The position numbers and the translations under genes were made by a program. A stretch of DNA of 64,000 nt from Chitinophaga pinensis (GTDB taxonomy: Bacteria > Bacteroidota > Bacteroidia > Chitinophagales > Chitinophagaceae): contig NZ_VOHS01000024.1 in assembly GCF_007896845.1 (NCBI RefSeq), forward strand, positions 1 through 64,000. The letters are read 5' to 3'. Positions within the stretch are counted from its first letter, which is position 1. Every line of letters begins with the position of its first letter. This document shows positions 53,901-63,162 of the stretch, piece by piece. Under the pieces are notes generated by a model. That model saw only the letters and a program-made list of their open reading frames with translations, did no database searches and was not told where the DNA came from.

Positions 53901-54580
53901 GGGTCGGGCGTTGGGATGGTTGATTGAACTTTGTGAGGCGGCCGGGCTTACTTCAAAGACCTAAGGCCAGGGTCTCCATCTGAAACCTTCGCTGTGACCG
54001 GATTGTCTAATATTTAATAAAGTTTCTGCGGCTAATGACTTTTGTAGATTGTGTACAGATTTTTTATGATTCTGTAACAAGATTAACATGTATCAATGGA
54101 TGATGATGAACGATAATCGATGATGAATGGTGGATGGTGGATGGTGGATGGTAACCAATAATTACAGATGATAACAGATGATAACGGATGATTATGATTA
54201 CAATTACAGGCGATGATGGGTGATTGATAATGGATGATTACAATTACAGGCAATAACGGATACTCATAAACAATAACTGATGATAACTGATGACAACCGA
54301 TGATAACTGATGATAACTGACGACAACCGATGATAACTGACGACAACCGATGATAACTGACGATAACTGACGATAACCGATAATGACACGGATACGGATA
54401 TTGATATTGATACCATATAAACAACCGATCGTTACAGATCAATAATATCTAGGCGCTATTCTTTCGATGACAGCCACTATCAGCGGAGCGGTTGAGATGG
54501 AGACAAAGGGCCTTAGCCCTTTGAGAGCCTGCCCCGCTTGATAGGGGTTTCATCAACCATCCCAACGCCCAACACGACCC
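53901..54580. repeat. 680-bp unit bounded by long imperfect inverted repeats
   Basis: The left arm (53901-53987) and the right arm (54490-54580) are inverted relatives. The outer 19 bp GGGCGTTGGGATGGTTGAT is perfect (53906-53924 against 54552-54570), and inner parts (TCTCCATCT, CTAAGGCC) also match in reverse. The unit contains low-complexity tandem repeats and no convincing gene. Confidence 0.6.
54271..54400. repeat. 10-bp tandem repeat
   Basis: About twelve copies of a 10-bp unit (TGATAACTGA with variants CGACAACCGA and TGACAACCGA). The unit length is close to a helical turn. Adjacent 54120-54270 carries looser GATGG and GATGATAAC repeats. Confidence 0.75.
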
Positions 54581-54641
54581 ACCACCGCCCCATAGCACGC
54601 CTCGAAAAAGGGCGTCAGCCCGGCGTCCCATCTCAACCCGT

Positions 54642-54767
54642 AGCCAACCGTCTAAGCGCAGCCAGCCATCTAAGCGCAGCCAACCGTATAAGCGCAGCCA
54701 GGCCTCCAAACGCCGACAATAGTATAAGCGCAACCAATCGTCAACCTACAGTCAACTGTCTAAGCCC
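54642..54767. repeat. 18-bp tandem repeat
   Basis: Seven units related to AGCCAACCGTCTAAGCGC run head to tail. On the minus strand they would encode RLYGWL/RLDGWL hexapeptides in an open frame, which I do not believe is a gene. Confidence 0.65.
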
Positions 54768-54809
54768 AAACTTCATACGAAGCAAGCATCCATTACCGCT
54801 CCAAAGCAA

Positions 54810-55463
54810 TTATTTCTTCTTCAGATACGGCTCCACCGCCTTCCGCCATATCGCATACCCCTGTGGATTCATATGCAACATATCTCCTACAAACAGCTCT
54901 TTACGCGGCTTTCCCTCTTTATCCAGCATCAGTGAAAATACATTCACATAGCTGATATGGGATTGTTTGGAAATGTAGTCTTTTATCAATGCATTTGCTG
55001 CCTTCGCGATAGGCAGGAACTGCTCTCTGCTGGGACTTGGCTTTATAGAAATATAAACGATAGGTACTTCCGGCAGTTTAGTCCTGATTGTAGTATAAAG
55101 ATTTTTAAATCTGTTAAAGACACTGTCAGCAGTAATACCTTTTTCTACAAGATCATTCTCTCCTACATATATTACGATCTCACGTGGATGATAAGGAAAT
55201 ATAATATCATTGGCGTAATAGATAATATCGTTGGTAACAGCGCCACCCACTCCCCTGTTCATGGCAACATATCCGGCAAAAGTCCTTTCCAGATCATCCC
55301 ATTTACGGATGGAGGAACTACCAATAAAAAGAATGGGATCTGCCGGAGGAGCGTACATTTTATCGTACTTCAGAATAGTATTGACGTCTTCCTGATATTT
55401 CTGTGCATGTAGTGTGGTACAAACAGTCAGTGACAGTGCTAAAAGGCCGATTAATTTCTTCAT
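54810..55463 (-). CDS. SGNH/GDSL-family hydrolase
   Basis: A 217-residue secreted protein (signal peptide LIGLLALSLTVCTTLHAQ). The SGNH blocks are visible: block I FIGSSSIRKWDDLE (Ser nucleophile), block II Gly in NRGVGGAVTND, block III Asn in YVGENDLVEKG and block V DMLHMNPQGYAIW (Asp and His). A carbohydrate or lipid ester is the likely substrate. Confidence 0.84.
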   Translation of the reverse strand: MKKLIGLLALSLTVCTTLHAQKYQEDVNTILKYDKMYAPPADPILFIGSSSIRKWDDLERTFAGYVAMNRGVGGAVTNDIIYYANDIIFPYHPREIVIYVGENDLVEKGITADSVFNRFKNLYTTIRTKLPEVPIVYISIKPSPSREQFLPIAKAANALIKDYISKQSHISYVNVFSLMLDKEGKPRKELFVGDMLHMNPQGYAIWRKAVEPYLKKK

Positions 55464-55490
55464 AAACATGGTTATATTGAAAGGTAATAA

Positions 55491-56003
55491 TTATTTAATA
55501 GATCTGAAAGTCAGACTCATTCTTCCATGGCCCGTATCCGCAGCCGGAACAGCATGCAGCCATTCATCCTGTACAGCCTGTGTCATATAGATCAGAGAGC
55601 CTGCATTCAATGGAAAATCAATCAGTTCTGTGGGATCTTTTATGTTTTTAAAACGCAGCGTTCTCATTTCGCCCACAGACACGATGGCGATGCCTGTTCC
55701 CGCTTCGAGGATGTCTGTCTGATCGGCATGATACCCCATTTTAGACTTTCCGTCCGGATAGTAGTTAATCAGGCAATTATTGGGTGTAAATCCGAGGGTG
55801 CTGCCGATAGCTGCCACGAGCTCCTGCAATCCGGGGGTAAAGGCCTGAAAAGGGTAGCTTATCTGCGAATAGTTATAGGCTACGCCATAACTTGCGGTTT
55901 TGCGGGCAGTCATTCTTTCGTCCCATAAAACATTATCTCTCAGTGAGGTAAATAAAGCTTCCGGGTCAGCAACAAAATCCGATATAAAAGTAATTCCGTT
56001 CAT
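55491..56003 (-). CDS. AlkB-family alpha-ketoglutarate-dependent dioxygenase
   Basis: A 170-residue AlkB-type protein (start MNGITFISDFVADPE). The iron-binding HxD is YHADQTDIL near residue 97, the distal His is in DEWLHAVP near residue 145, and the 2-oxoglutarate Arg motif is GRMSLTFRSI at the end. It would repair alkylated DNA or RNA bases by oxidative demethylation, and it lies in the same region as an AlkC-type glycosylase. Confidence 0.84.
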   Translation of the reverse strand: MNGITFISDFVADPEALFTSLRDNVLWDERMTARKTASYGVAYNYSQISYPFQAFTPGLQELVAAIGSTLGFTPNNCLINYYPDGKSKMGYHADQTDILEAGTGIAIVSVGEMRTLRFKNIKDPTELIDFPLNAGSLIYMTQAVQDEWLHAVPAADTGHGRMSLTFRSIK

Positions 56004-56117
56004 GTGTCCGCAAAAATAGAAAATCAAACCATGAAAGCGGCATCAATATTCGCTCACTTATGACATATGTCACGAGTCATGTAAGCGAGATTGACTATAT
56101 TTACACACCAGGAAATT

Positions 56118-57473
56118 ATGTTTACAATGGAAAGCTCAGAAACAAGAGAACAAGCAATTAAGGTCGTGATAATAGGCGGAGGATTCGCAGGTATCAATCT
56201 GGCACAGAAATTACAACGTGACAAACGCTTTGACATCACATTAGTAGACAAAAACAATTATAACTTTTTTCCTCCTTTAATTTATCAGCTGGCGACGGGA
56301 TTCCTTGAAACGTCCAGTATCTGTTATCCCTTCCGTAAACTTTTCAGAAATAAGCCCAATCTGCACTTCCATATGGGTGAATTTCAGAAAGTGGATCCGG
56401 CTGCACATACCATTTACCTGAACAATGGCGAATTGCAGTATGATTATCTTGTATTTGCCACTGGTACAGAAACAAACTATTTCGGCAACGAAAATATAAA
56501 GAAGCGGGCCATTCCGATGAAAACCGTGAATGACGCGCTGGAAATGCGTAACAGGCTGCTGAAGCGACTGGAAATAGCGTCTGTCACCAAAGATCCTATT
56601 GAAAGGAAAAAGCTCACGACGATCGTGATCGCGGGTGGCGGACCTACCGGGGTGGAAGTATCCGGAATGCTCGCGGAATTGAGGAAATACGTCATCAGAA
56701 AAGATTATCCTGAACTGGAAGGACAGGGTGGTGAGATCTACCTTGTGAATGGTGGGGAGAGTCTGCTGGAGCCAATGAGCACCAAATCGCAGAAACACAC
56801 CTATAATGCCTTGCGCAGACTGGGTGTGAAGATCAAACTGAAGACAAGAGTAAAAGACTTTGTGGACGATCAGGTTATCCTGAATAACGGCGATACCATC
56901 CATACCAGCACCCTTATATGGGCCGCGGGTGTAACGGCCTATCTGCATGAGGGTATTCCTATCGCCAGCACCGGTCCCGGCAGAAGGATGATGACTGATG
57001 CTTTTAACAGGGTCATCGGCGTAGACGATATTTATGCAATTGGCGATACCTGTCTTACCAAAACCGACAGTAACTTCCCTGAGGGCCATCCACAGCTGGC
57101 ACAGGTAGCCCTGCAACAGGGCCGGAACCTCGCGAAGAACTTCTCGCTGATGGTGGATAATAAACAGCTGAAGCCTTTCAGTTATGTAGATAAGGGTACT
57201 ATGGCAATTATCGGCCGCAACAACGCGGTAGCTGATATTCCATCGCCCAAACTACACTTCAATGGCTTTATTGCCTGGGCGATGTGGTTATTTGTGCATG
57301 TAATGGCACTTATCAACTATCGTAACAGATTGAAGACCATGTATAACTGGACGGTTGCTTATTTCACCAGAGATCAGGCATTACGTATGATCATTAAACC
57401 GATCCTGCGCCAGCCTGAAGTAAAACCAGAGGTGAAAGCAGCTGAACCAGCCGCTGTTAAATCTTCAACCTGA
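56118..57473 (+). CDS. type II NADH dehydrogenase (NDH-2)
   Basis: A 451-residue flavoprotein. FAD motif VVIIGGGFAGINLAQKLQ at the N-terminus, the DKNNYNFFPPLIYQLATG motif of NDH-2, the second dinucleotide motif IVIAGGGPTGVEVSGMLAE near residue 170, and AIGDTC near residue 305. It ends with a membrane-associating hydrophobic segment (FIAWAMWLFVHVMALINY) and a Pro/Ala/Lys tail. It transfers electrons from NADH to quinone without pumping protons. Confidence 0.87.
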   Translation: MFTMESSETREQAIKVVIIGGGFAGINLAQKLQRDKRFDITLVDKNNYNFFPPLIYQLATGFLETSSICYPFRKLFRNKPNLHFHMGEFQKVDPAAHTIYLNNGELQYDYLVFATGTETNYFGNENIKKRAIPMKTVNDALEMRNRLLKRLEIASVTKDPIERKKLTTIVIAGGGPTGVEVSGMLAELRKYVIRKDYPELEGQGGEIYLVNGGESLLEPMSTKSQKHTYNALRRLGVKIKLKTRVKDFVDDQVILNNGDTIHTSTLIWAAGVTAYLHEGIPIASTGPGRRMMTDAFNRVIGVDDIYAIGDTCLTKTDSNFPEGHPQLAQVALQQGRNLAKNFSLMVDNKQLKPFSYVDKGTMAIIGRNNAVADIPSPKLHFNGFIAWAMWLFVHVMALINYRNRLKTMYNWTVAYFTRDQALRMIIKPILRQPEVKPEVKAAEPAAVKSST

Positions 57474-58629
57474 CCTTTTTCTTTTCCATCCATCCTACAA
57501 GGAGAATTACAAGGAAAGCGATCACTACTGACCTGATCAATCCCGGCATGCCTTCACTCAGCCATGCGGGATAACTAATCCCTGCCAGCATCAGCAGTGA
57601 ATACAAGAGATACGGTATCAGGTAACAGGTCAGTGTGCTGGTACCTGCCGGACGTATGGCTTTAAACCAGTTCATCTTTCCTTTGATATCTACCAGCCAT
57701 ATCATTGCCGCAAATACCAGTATGCTGATACCACTGCAGATCAGTACCCATGCTGGCGTAGAACGTATTTTGGAGATCCCTTCTGTGTAAGGACGGAGAA
57801 CAAAACCAGCGATAAGCGCCAATATCCCTAATCCTACAAAGACAGGGAGTACGGAGGATTGTTTACCTTTTTTATCAAGCAATGTATACAGGGAGGAGAT
57901 CACTGCACCAGCCATGATAAGTGACACAGAAGACGCGTCGCCTATCACCGGAATGCTGACATGTAACAGCCCGGCATGCGTCAATATATTAATGAGCAGG
58001 AAAAGCCCTAAAATAGCCGCAATTGCGGCAAAACGGCCTTTCACTACCAGATAAAGCGTAGCGGAGACGAGGTATGCCCATCCGATGATACCGAGGATAC
58101 CCCACCACGATGGCTGCATCCAGTGAGGATCTTCTGCGGAGCCACCTTTATACAAAGCAGCCATCAGACCTAAAAGGACAATACCGGCACCTGTCAGTGT
58201 ATATTTACGGCTGGCCTTCATATCAGCCGGATAATCCAGCCATACGAGGAAAAAGCCGATAGTGATCAGCAGTTCCCATAAAGCATAAGGGATGAGGGCT
58301 GCTGAACTATAACTTTCGAGGTTCACATGAAAGAACCCCATCACGATCATAGCCAGTGATCTTAACAGGATATGTGATCCGATATTTAAAAAGGAGTCCT
58401 GTTTGCTGATACGCTTACCGATCGCAAACGGAATGGAGAGGCCGACGATGAACAGGAAAGCGGGAAATACGGTATCGGCGAAGCCCATCCCATCGTCCTG
58501 AGCTTTCACATGGTCGATCCACTCTGGGATGTTTTTCACACTGCTTACATCGTTGACAAAGATCATGGTAAGCATCGTAAGGGCGCGGAAGGCGTCGATT
58601 GACAAAAGGCGTTGGGAGGGTTTAAGCAT
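57457..58629 (-). CDS. DUF5009 / heparan-alpha-glucosaminide acetyltransferase-like membrane protein
   Basis: A 390-residue protein (start MLKPSQRLLSIDAFRALT) with about ten hydrophobic segments and the opening SIDAFRALTMLTMIFVND, the DUF5009 mark. The family is related to acyltransferases that move acetyl groups onto sugars across a membrane. It starts immediately before the trehalase stop on the same strand and its end overlaps the convergent NDH-2 gene by 17 bp. Confidence 0.8.
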   Translation of the reverse strand: MLKPSQRLLSIDAFRALTMLTMIFVNDVSSVKNIPEWIDHVKAQDDGMGFADTVFPAFLFIVGLSIPFAIGKRISKQDSFLNIGSHILLRSLAMIVMGFFHVNLESYSSAALIPYALWELLITIGFFLVWLDYPADMKASRKYTLTGAGIVLLGLMAALYKGGSAEDPHWMQPSWWGILGIIGWAYLVSATLYLVVKGRFAAIAAILGLFLLINILTHAGLLHVSIPVIGDASSVSLIMAGAVISSLYTLLDKKGKQSSVLPVFVGLGILALIAGFVLRPYTEGISKIRSTPAWVLICSGISILVFAAMIWLVDIKGKMNWFKAIRPAGTSTLTCYLIPYLLYSLLMLAGISYPAWLSEGMPGLIRSVVIAFLVILLVGWMEKKKVRLKI

Positions 58630-58630
58630 G

Positions 58631-60244
58631 TTATAAGGTATCAATATTTTTTCCATTATTCAATAACCCCTGCTGTTGCATATGCAATATTTTTAACAGG
58701 ACTCCATTAGTCCACCCGAATCCATCCTGATTGGGATATTCACCTCCTCCTCCGGTCAGCGAGGTATCTTTTACATTATACTTTTCAAGTAGTTTACCCG
58801 TCTGTTTAAACACTCTGATATTCTGACGGGACCAACGGGCTGCTATCTCCGATGCAAGGTAGTTTTTGTCGTAGTTGAGCAATCCGTTGATGGCCATCCA
58901 TTGTAATGGCGCCCAGCCATTAGGCGCATCCCACTGTTCACCCGTTTCGAAAGGCGTGGATACCAGTCCGCCGGGATATAAAAACTCCTTCTGCAACACC
59001 AGCGTCATACTATCTGCCTGTCCTGCCCGGGCGATACCAAAAAAGAAAGGATACATACCGCCGAGGTTCAGTACAGCCGTTCTCTTTTCTTTCTTAAAGT
59101 CATAGTCGCGGAAGAAGCCTGTTTTCGGGTCCCAGCAGTAGCGTAGGATGGCATCTTTGCGGATACTGGCAGCAGCTTTATATTGCTGGGCCTTTAACGT
59201 ATTGCCTTTCATGTTATAAGCGTCGGCGATGGTCAGTTCCAGATTATACAGGAGGCAGTTCAGATCAACGGGGATGATATCTGTAATATGGATGGTTTCC
59301 AGTGATTTCCCATCTTCAAACCAGCGACAGCTGTAATCCCAGCCTGATTCTGCACCAGTACGTAGTTCGCGGTAAACAGCATCCTGTAAAGGAGATTTTT
59401 TAGCCGTCACAATATCTTCCCGCCAGGATTCTTCTCTTGGCCATGTACCACGGTCCCAGTAGCGGTTCAGTTTTGTGCTGTCTTTTAAAGTGATGAGGTG
59501 TTCTGCAGCGTGTTGTCCTTCAGTGGGTTTCTTCATCCAGAACTGGTATTCTTTTTCCAGCGCGTCGAGATAGGTGGTCAGGATCTCCTGTTTATGGTCT
59601 TCTTTTGCTGATACCAGCAACTGTACCATCAATGCAAAATAAGGTGGCTGGGAGCGGGTCAGATAGTAGGTACGATTACCATTGGGAATGAAACCATATG
59701 TTCTGATGAGGTAAGCGAAATTTTTGATCATGTTCTCCATGAGATCGATCTTTCCGCTTTCTTTTAACCCCAGCATGGTAAAATAACTATCCCAGTAGTA
59801 TACCTCACGGAAACGGCCCCCCGGCACTACATAAGGATCTGGCAGCGGGATCAGTGAGCCCCAGGTATTTGCGGTATCGGGTAAACGTTTTAAGACATTC
59901 CAAAGAGATTCAATATGGGCGATCACGTCCTGTGCGGTATCCGTCACATAAGCGGAGGTAGCTGCGGCAGGCACATAAAAATGATGATGTACAAATGTGG
60001 ACAGATCAAATCCTGCGGCAGTACGTTCTTTTGCATAAGATTGCAGCACACTGGCTGGTGAAGCTTTCGGTGCACAGTCTGCGAAGGTTTTACTGTCCGG
60101 GAAGATGCGGGCTGTCTGTACCTCTTCAAACAATCCCGGGAATTCCTGACGTGGGGAGCGTTCTTTTACAAGTGGCTGCTCCCGGTGCTTACAGGCCATA
60201 AGACTAGCCATAGCTCCGGTGATGAGCAAAAGTTTTCCATTCAT
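58631..60244 (-). CDS. trehalase (GH37), lipoprotein
   Basis: A 537-residue glycoside hydrolase with a lipobox signal (LLLITGAMASLMACKHREQ). Both family signatures are present: PGGRFREVYYWDSYFTMLGL near residue 145 and EQWDAPNGWAPLQWMAINGL near residue 450. It splits trehalose to glucose in the periplasm or at the cell surface. The following DUF5009 gene is likely co-transcribed. Confidence 0.9.
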   Translation of the reverse strand: MNGKLLLITGAMASLMACKHREQPLVKERSPRQEFPGLFEEVQTARIFPDSKTFADCAPKASPASVLQSYAKERTAAGFDLSTFVHHHFYVPAAATSAYVTDTAQDVIAHIESLWNVLKRLPDTANTWGSLIPLPDPYVVPGGRFREVYYWDSYFTMLGLKESGKIDLMENMIKNFAYLIRTYGFIPNGNRTYYLTRSQPPYFALMVQLLVSAKEDHKQEILTTYLDALEKEYQFWMKKPTEGQHAAEHLITLKDSTKLNRYWDRGTWPREESWREDIVTAKKSPLQDAVYRELRTGAESGWDYSCRWFEDGKSLETIHITDIIPVDLNCLLYNLELTIADAYNMKGNTLKAQQYKAAASIRKDAILRYCWDPKTGFFRDYDFKKEKRTAVLNLGGMYPFFFGIARAGQADSMTLVLQKEFLYPGGLVSTPFETGEQWDAPNGWAPLQWMAINGLLNYDKNYLASEIAARWSRQNIRVFKQTGKLLEKYNVKDTSLTGGGGEYPNQDGFGWTNGVLLKILHMQQQGLLNNGKNIDTL

Positions 60245-60277
60245 ATTTACGTGGTTTCTATATTAAAGGCTAACTGG

Positions 60278-60544
60278 TCACCGGTTGACGCGGTTCAGCA
60301 GTATAGCGAAAGATCGCATGTATTCGCGTGTTGTATTCACATCACTTTCTGCACCAACAAGTAATTGCCTGAGATCTTCCATTTGTCGCATCAGTTCTGC
60401 TGAGATGTTATACTTTTTCAGGATAGTAATGGCTTCATCTACCTGTGGCATTGCATAGCTGTGAATCCTGAAGGTGTAAGGCGGGTCAAGGAAATAAGAT
60501 TTGATCTCTGCGAGTCGTATGATGTCCGGATTACTTATTTTCAT
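60278..60544 (-). CDS. conserved hypothetical protein
   Basis: An 88-residue helical protein; I prefer the start at 60544 (MKISNPDIIRLAEIKSYF). The second half is Gln/Glu/Arg-rich helix (AELMRQMEDLRQLLVGAES). It ends 33 bp upstream of the trehalase start on the same strand. Function unknown. Confidence 0.6.
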   Translation of the reverse strand: MKISNPDIIRLAEIKSYFLDPPYTFRIHSYAMPQVDEAITILKKYNISAELMRQMEDLRQLLVGAESDVNTTREYMRSFAILLNRVNR

Positions 60545-60638
60545 AATTACACTTTTCAAGCAAACAAAGTGCAAAGTTACGCTATTACGGGGGGATACCG
60601 ATAAATTTATCCCTTTTCTACCCTAACGGGACAATCCG

Positions 60639-60646
60639 TACTTTTG
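60639..60646 (+). promoter_or_regulatory. candidate -7 element
   Basis: TACTTTTG fits TAnnTTTG and ends 23 bp before the ATG of the alkylation-repair gene. Confidence 0.45.
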
Positions 60647-60669
60647 CCGCAGCTGAAAATTTACAGATA

Positions 60670-61764
60670 ATGAGTTTGCTGAAAGATCTCTACTCCCCTG
60701 CCTTTTACGACGGATTAGCCAATATACTGGTAAAAACAATTCCTGCTTTCAATAAGCAAAAATTTATCAAACGGATCTACCAGCCGGGTTTTGAGGACAA
60801 GGAACTGAAAGAACGCATGAAACATACGACGGAAGTACTTCATGAATTCCTGCCTGCTGACTATAAAAAGGCCATCCCATTGATTAAAGACACCATTGAT
60901 GCACTCAGGAAGGCGGGGTATGGAGAGGCGCTGGAATTCATCTTCTTTCCGGATTATCTGGCGACGTACGGACTGGATCATTACGATATTTCCGTAAAAG
61001 CCATTGAGTTTGTGACACAGTTCATTAGCTGTGAATTTGCCGTCAGGCCTTTTCTGATCAAATATGGTGACAGGATGATGCAGCAGATGCAGGTCTGGTC
61101 TTCTCATAAAAACGCCAAAGTGCGCAGACTATCCACCGAAGGCTGTCGCCCCCGTCTACCGTGGGCAATCGCAGTCCCATTTCTGAAAAAAGACCCTTCT
61201 TCCATACTTCCCATACTGGAAAACCTGAAACAGGACCCTTCAGAGTCTGTAAGACGCAGTGTGGCAAACAACCTTAATGACATTGCCAAAGACCATCCCG
61301 GTCTGGTCATTGCGATCGCTTCCAGATGGAAGGGGCTCGGTAAGGAAACGGACGCTATTATCAAACATGGCAGCCGTACCCTGCTCAAACAGGGGCATAA
61401 AGAGATACTGGCACATTATGGACTGGAAAGCGTCCATGTTGCCTTCAGCGACTTCAAAGTACTGACGCCGGAGGTGCAGACTGGCGATAGTCTGGAATTC
61501 GCCTTTACTGTCAGGAATAAGGATGCGCAGGCACAGATTATCAGGCTGGAATACGCCATTTATTACCTGAAGCAAAATGGTACTCTATCCAAAAAAGTGT
61601 TCAAGATCAGCGAAAAGACCTATAACCCGGGAGAAGAGGTCAGGATTGTCAGGAAACAGTCCTTCCGGCTGATTACAACACGTGTATTTTATCCCGGCAA
61701 ACATCAATTGTCTGTGATCATCAACGGAGAGGAACAGGCCGCCAAAAGCTTTGAACTGATCTAG
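60670..61764 (+). CDS. DNA alkylation repair protein, AlkC-like
   Basis: A 364-residue protein. Residues 1-240 are HEAT-like helical repeats (for example WSSHKNAKVRRLSTEGCRPRLPW and ESVRRSVANNLNDIAKDHP) of the AlkC/AlkD glycosylase family. Residues 250-364 form a beta-sandwich-like Ig-type domain (LEFAFTVRNKDAQAQIIRLEY) that some AlkC proteins carry. The enzyme releases alkylated bases from DNA without base flipping. Confidence 0.83.
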   Translation: MSLLKDLYSPAFYDGLANILVKTIPAFNKQKFIKRIYQPGFEDKELKERMKHTTEVLHEFLPADYKKAIPLIKDTIDALRKAGYGEALEFIFFPDYLATYGLDHYDISVKAIEFVTQFISCEFAVRPFLIKYGDRMMQQMQVWSSHKNAKVRRLSTEGCRPRLPWAIAVPFLKKDPSSILPILENLKQDPSESVRRSVANNLNDIAKDHPGLVIAIASRWKGLGKETDAIIKHGSRTLLKQGHKEILAHYGLESVHVAFSDFKVLTPEVQTGDSLEFAFTVRNKDAQAQIIRLEYAIYYLKQNGTLSKKVFKISEKTYNPGEEVRIVRKQSFRLITTRVFYPGKHQLSVIINGEEQAAKSFELI

Positions 61765-61906
61765 TTCAGTACCAGTCTGTTGGAAAAGCTTCCTGTTTAC
61801 GCATAATTGCCAATTATGTCCGGAATACCCCCCGATTTTGGCAATTATGCACTGCAGATTATTCCCGTTAGCGGCTGACATTTGTAGTACACTAAACCTC
61901 AAAGAC

Positions 61907-62680
61907 ATGAAAGCGTCCAATACTGATCAAGCCGTTGAGCTGGAACACCCTGTAGTAGCCGAAGCGGAATGGATACGCGCCCGTAAGGAGCTCCTGAGGA
62001 AAGAAAAAGAATTAACCCATCTGCGTGATGAAATAAGCAGGCTGCGCCGTGAGTTACCATGGCAAAAAGTGGAAAAGAACTACATTTTTGAAGGTCCGGA
62101 CGGCCCGGTATCATTATCTGATCTGTTTGAAGAAAAAAGCCAGCTGATCGTACAGCATTTTATGCTGGGACCCGGATGGAAAGAAGGTTGTGTAGGTTGT
62201 TCCTTTATGGCAGACAATGTAGACAGCGGACTGGTACATCTGGTGAACCATGATGTGGCATATGTGGCCATTTCCCGTGCGCCTTACAATGAGATTGTTC
62301 CGTTTAAAGAACGGATGGGCTGGTCTTTCAGATGGGTCTCTTCCAACGGGAACGACTTCAACTTTGATTATCATGTTTCCGCTACGGAAGAGGAAATTGC
62401 GAACAACAACATGACTTACAATTATGAACGGGTACCGGTATCGGAAAAGGAGTTACCAGGCATGAGCGTGTTCTATAAAGACGAAAACGGAGACATTTAT
62501 CATACCTATTCTACATATGCCCGTGGAGCAGAAACGGTGCTGAACACCTATAACCTGCTCGATATAACGCCGAAAGGACGCAATGAGCGGGATGGAGAGG
62601 GTAATCTGACTGACTGGGTAAAACACCACGATAAATATCAAAACAAGATGCCGGAAGCACATAGCTGCTGTAGTCACTAA
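61907..62680 (+). CDS. DUF899 thioredoxin-like family protein
   Basis: A 257-residue protein (start MKASNTDQAVELEHPVV). Conserved family parts are REL-PWQKVEKNYIFEG, LIVQHFMLGPGWKEGCVGCS (the CxxC-like pair) and ARAPYNEIVPFKERMGWSFRWVSS-like region. The C-terminus has SHCC-type residues (EAHSCCSH). The family is thioredoxin-like with unknown substrate. The next gene, a Cys-rich membrane protein, follows 11 bp later. Confidence 0.83.
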   Translation: MKASNTDQAVELEHPVVAEAEWIRARKELLRKEKELTHLRDEISRLRRELPWQKVEKNYIFEGPDGPVSLSDLFEEKSQLIVQHFMLGPGWKEGCVGCSFMADNVDSGLVHLVNHDVAYVAISRAPYNEIVPFKERMGWSFRWVSSNGNDFNFDYHVSATEEEIANNNMTYNYERVPVSEKELPGMSVFYKDENGDIYHTYSTYARGAETVLNTYNLLDITPKGRNERDGEGNLTDWVKHHDKYQNKMPEAHSCCSH

Positions 62681-62691
62681 ACTTTGATATC

Positions 62692-63120
62692 ATGCGTACA
62701 TTTCATTGTTGCGGGGGACATCCATCTCCGGATGTTCCCTGCACTATACAACAGAATAGCGGAACGGAGCAATTGCCGGTAAAAGCAATACCTCCGCGGA
62801 ATATCTTCAAAAGAGCGGTCCGGTTTATAAAACCGCTGCTACCGGCCTTTCTTCTTGCCATCATTCCCAAATGTCCTTTTTGTCTGGCTGCTTATGTAGC
62901 ATTGGGTACGGGTATTGGTTTGTCGGTGACCAGCGCCCGTTGGTTGCATATTACCCTTTTAGGTGCTGCTATTATACCATTGTCCCTGTTTGCCGCCATC
63001 CGGATCGGTAATTATCTGTATAAAGACCGCCTGTCACTTTCTGTCTTCAGGCAACGACAGCTGTTGTTTATCAGCCTGTTGGGAATGTTAATCGGCTGTA
63101 GTTTATTATGGCTGTTCTGA
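62692..63120 (+). CDS. small Cys-containing membrane protein
   Basis: A 142-residue protein with an N-terminal Cys-rich start (MRTFHCCGGHPSPDVPC), a first hydrophobic segment with an IPKCPFCLAAYVALGTG motif (a C-P-F-C pair within the membrane) and two further hydrophobic segments. The membrane CPFC pair recalls small metal-transport or disulfide-handling proteins, but I cannot name a family. It is directly after the DUF899 gene and probably in its operon. Confidence 0.65.
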   Translation: MRTFHCCGGHPSPDVPCTIQQNSGTEQLPVKAIPPRNIFKRAVRFIKPLLPAFLLAIIPKCPFCLAAYVALGTGIGLSVTSARWLHITLLGAAIIPLSLFAAIRIGNYLYKDRLSLSVFRQRQLLFISLLGMLIGCSLLWLF

Positions 63121-63134
63121 GTCAGGGATTTTGC

Positions 63135-63142
63135 TAACTTTG
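63135..63142 (+). promoter_or_regulatory. candidate -7 element
   Basis: TAACTTTG fits TAnnTTTG and ends 20 bp before the ATG at 63163. Confidence 0.45.
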
Positions 63143-63162
63143 AGCAACCTAGCCTCTATTTG

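Noticed and set aside
54083..54442. 119-codon frame on the minus strand over the tandem repeats
   Set aside because: The translation is low-complexity (repeated VIIGCHQLSS-like peptides) caused by the repeats; no start context or family match.
53679..54767. CRISPR array in the repeat-rich zone
   Set aside because: Repeats are contiguous or irregular, without unique spacers of constant length, and no cas genes are present.
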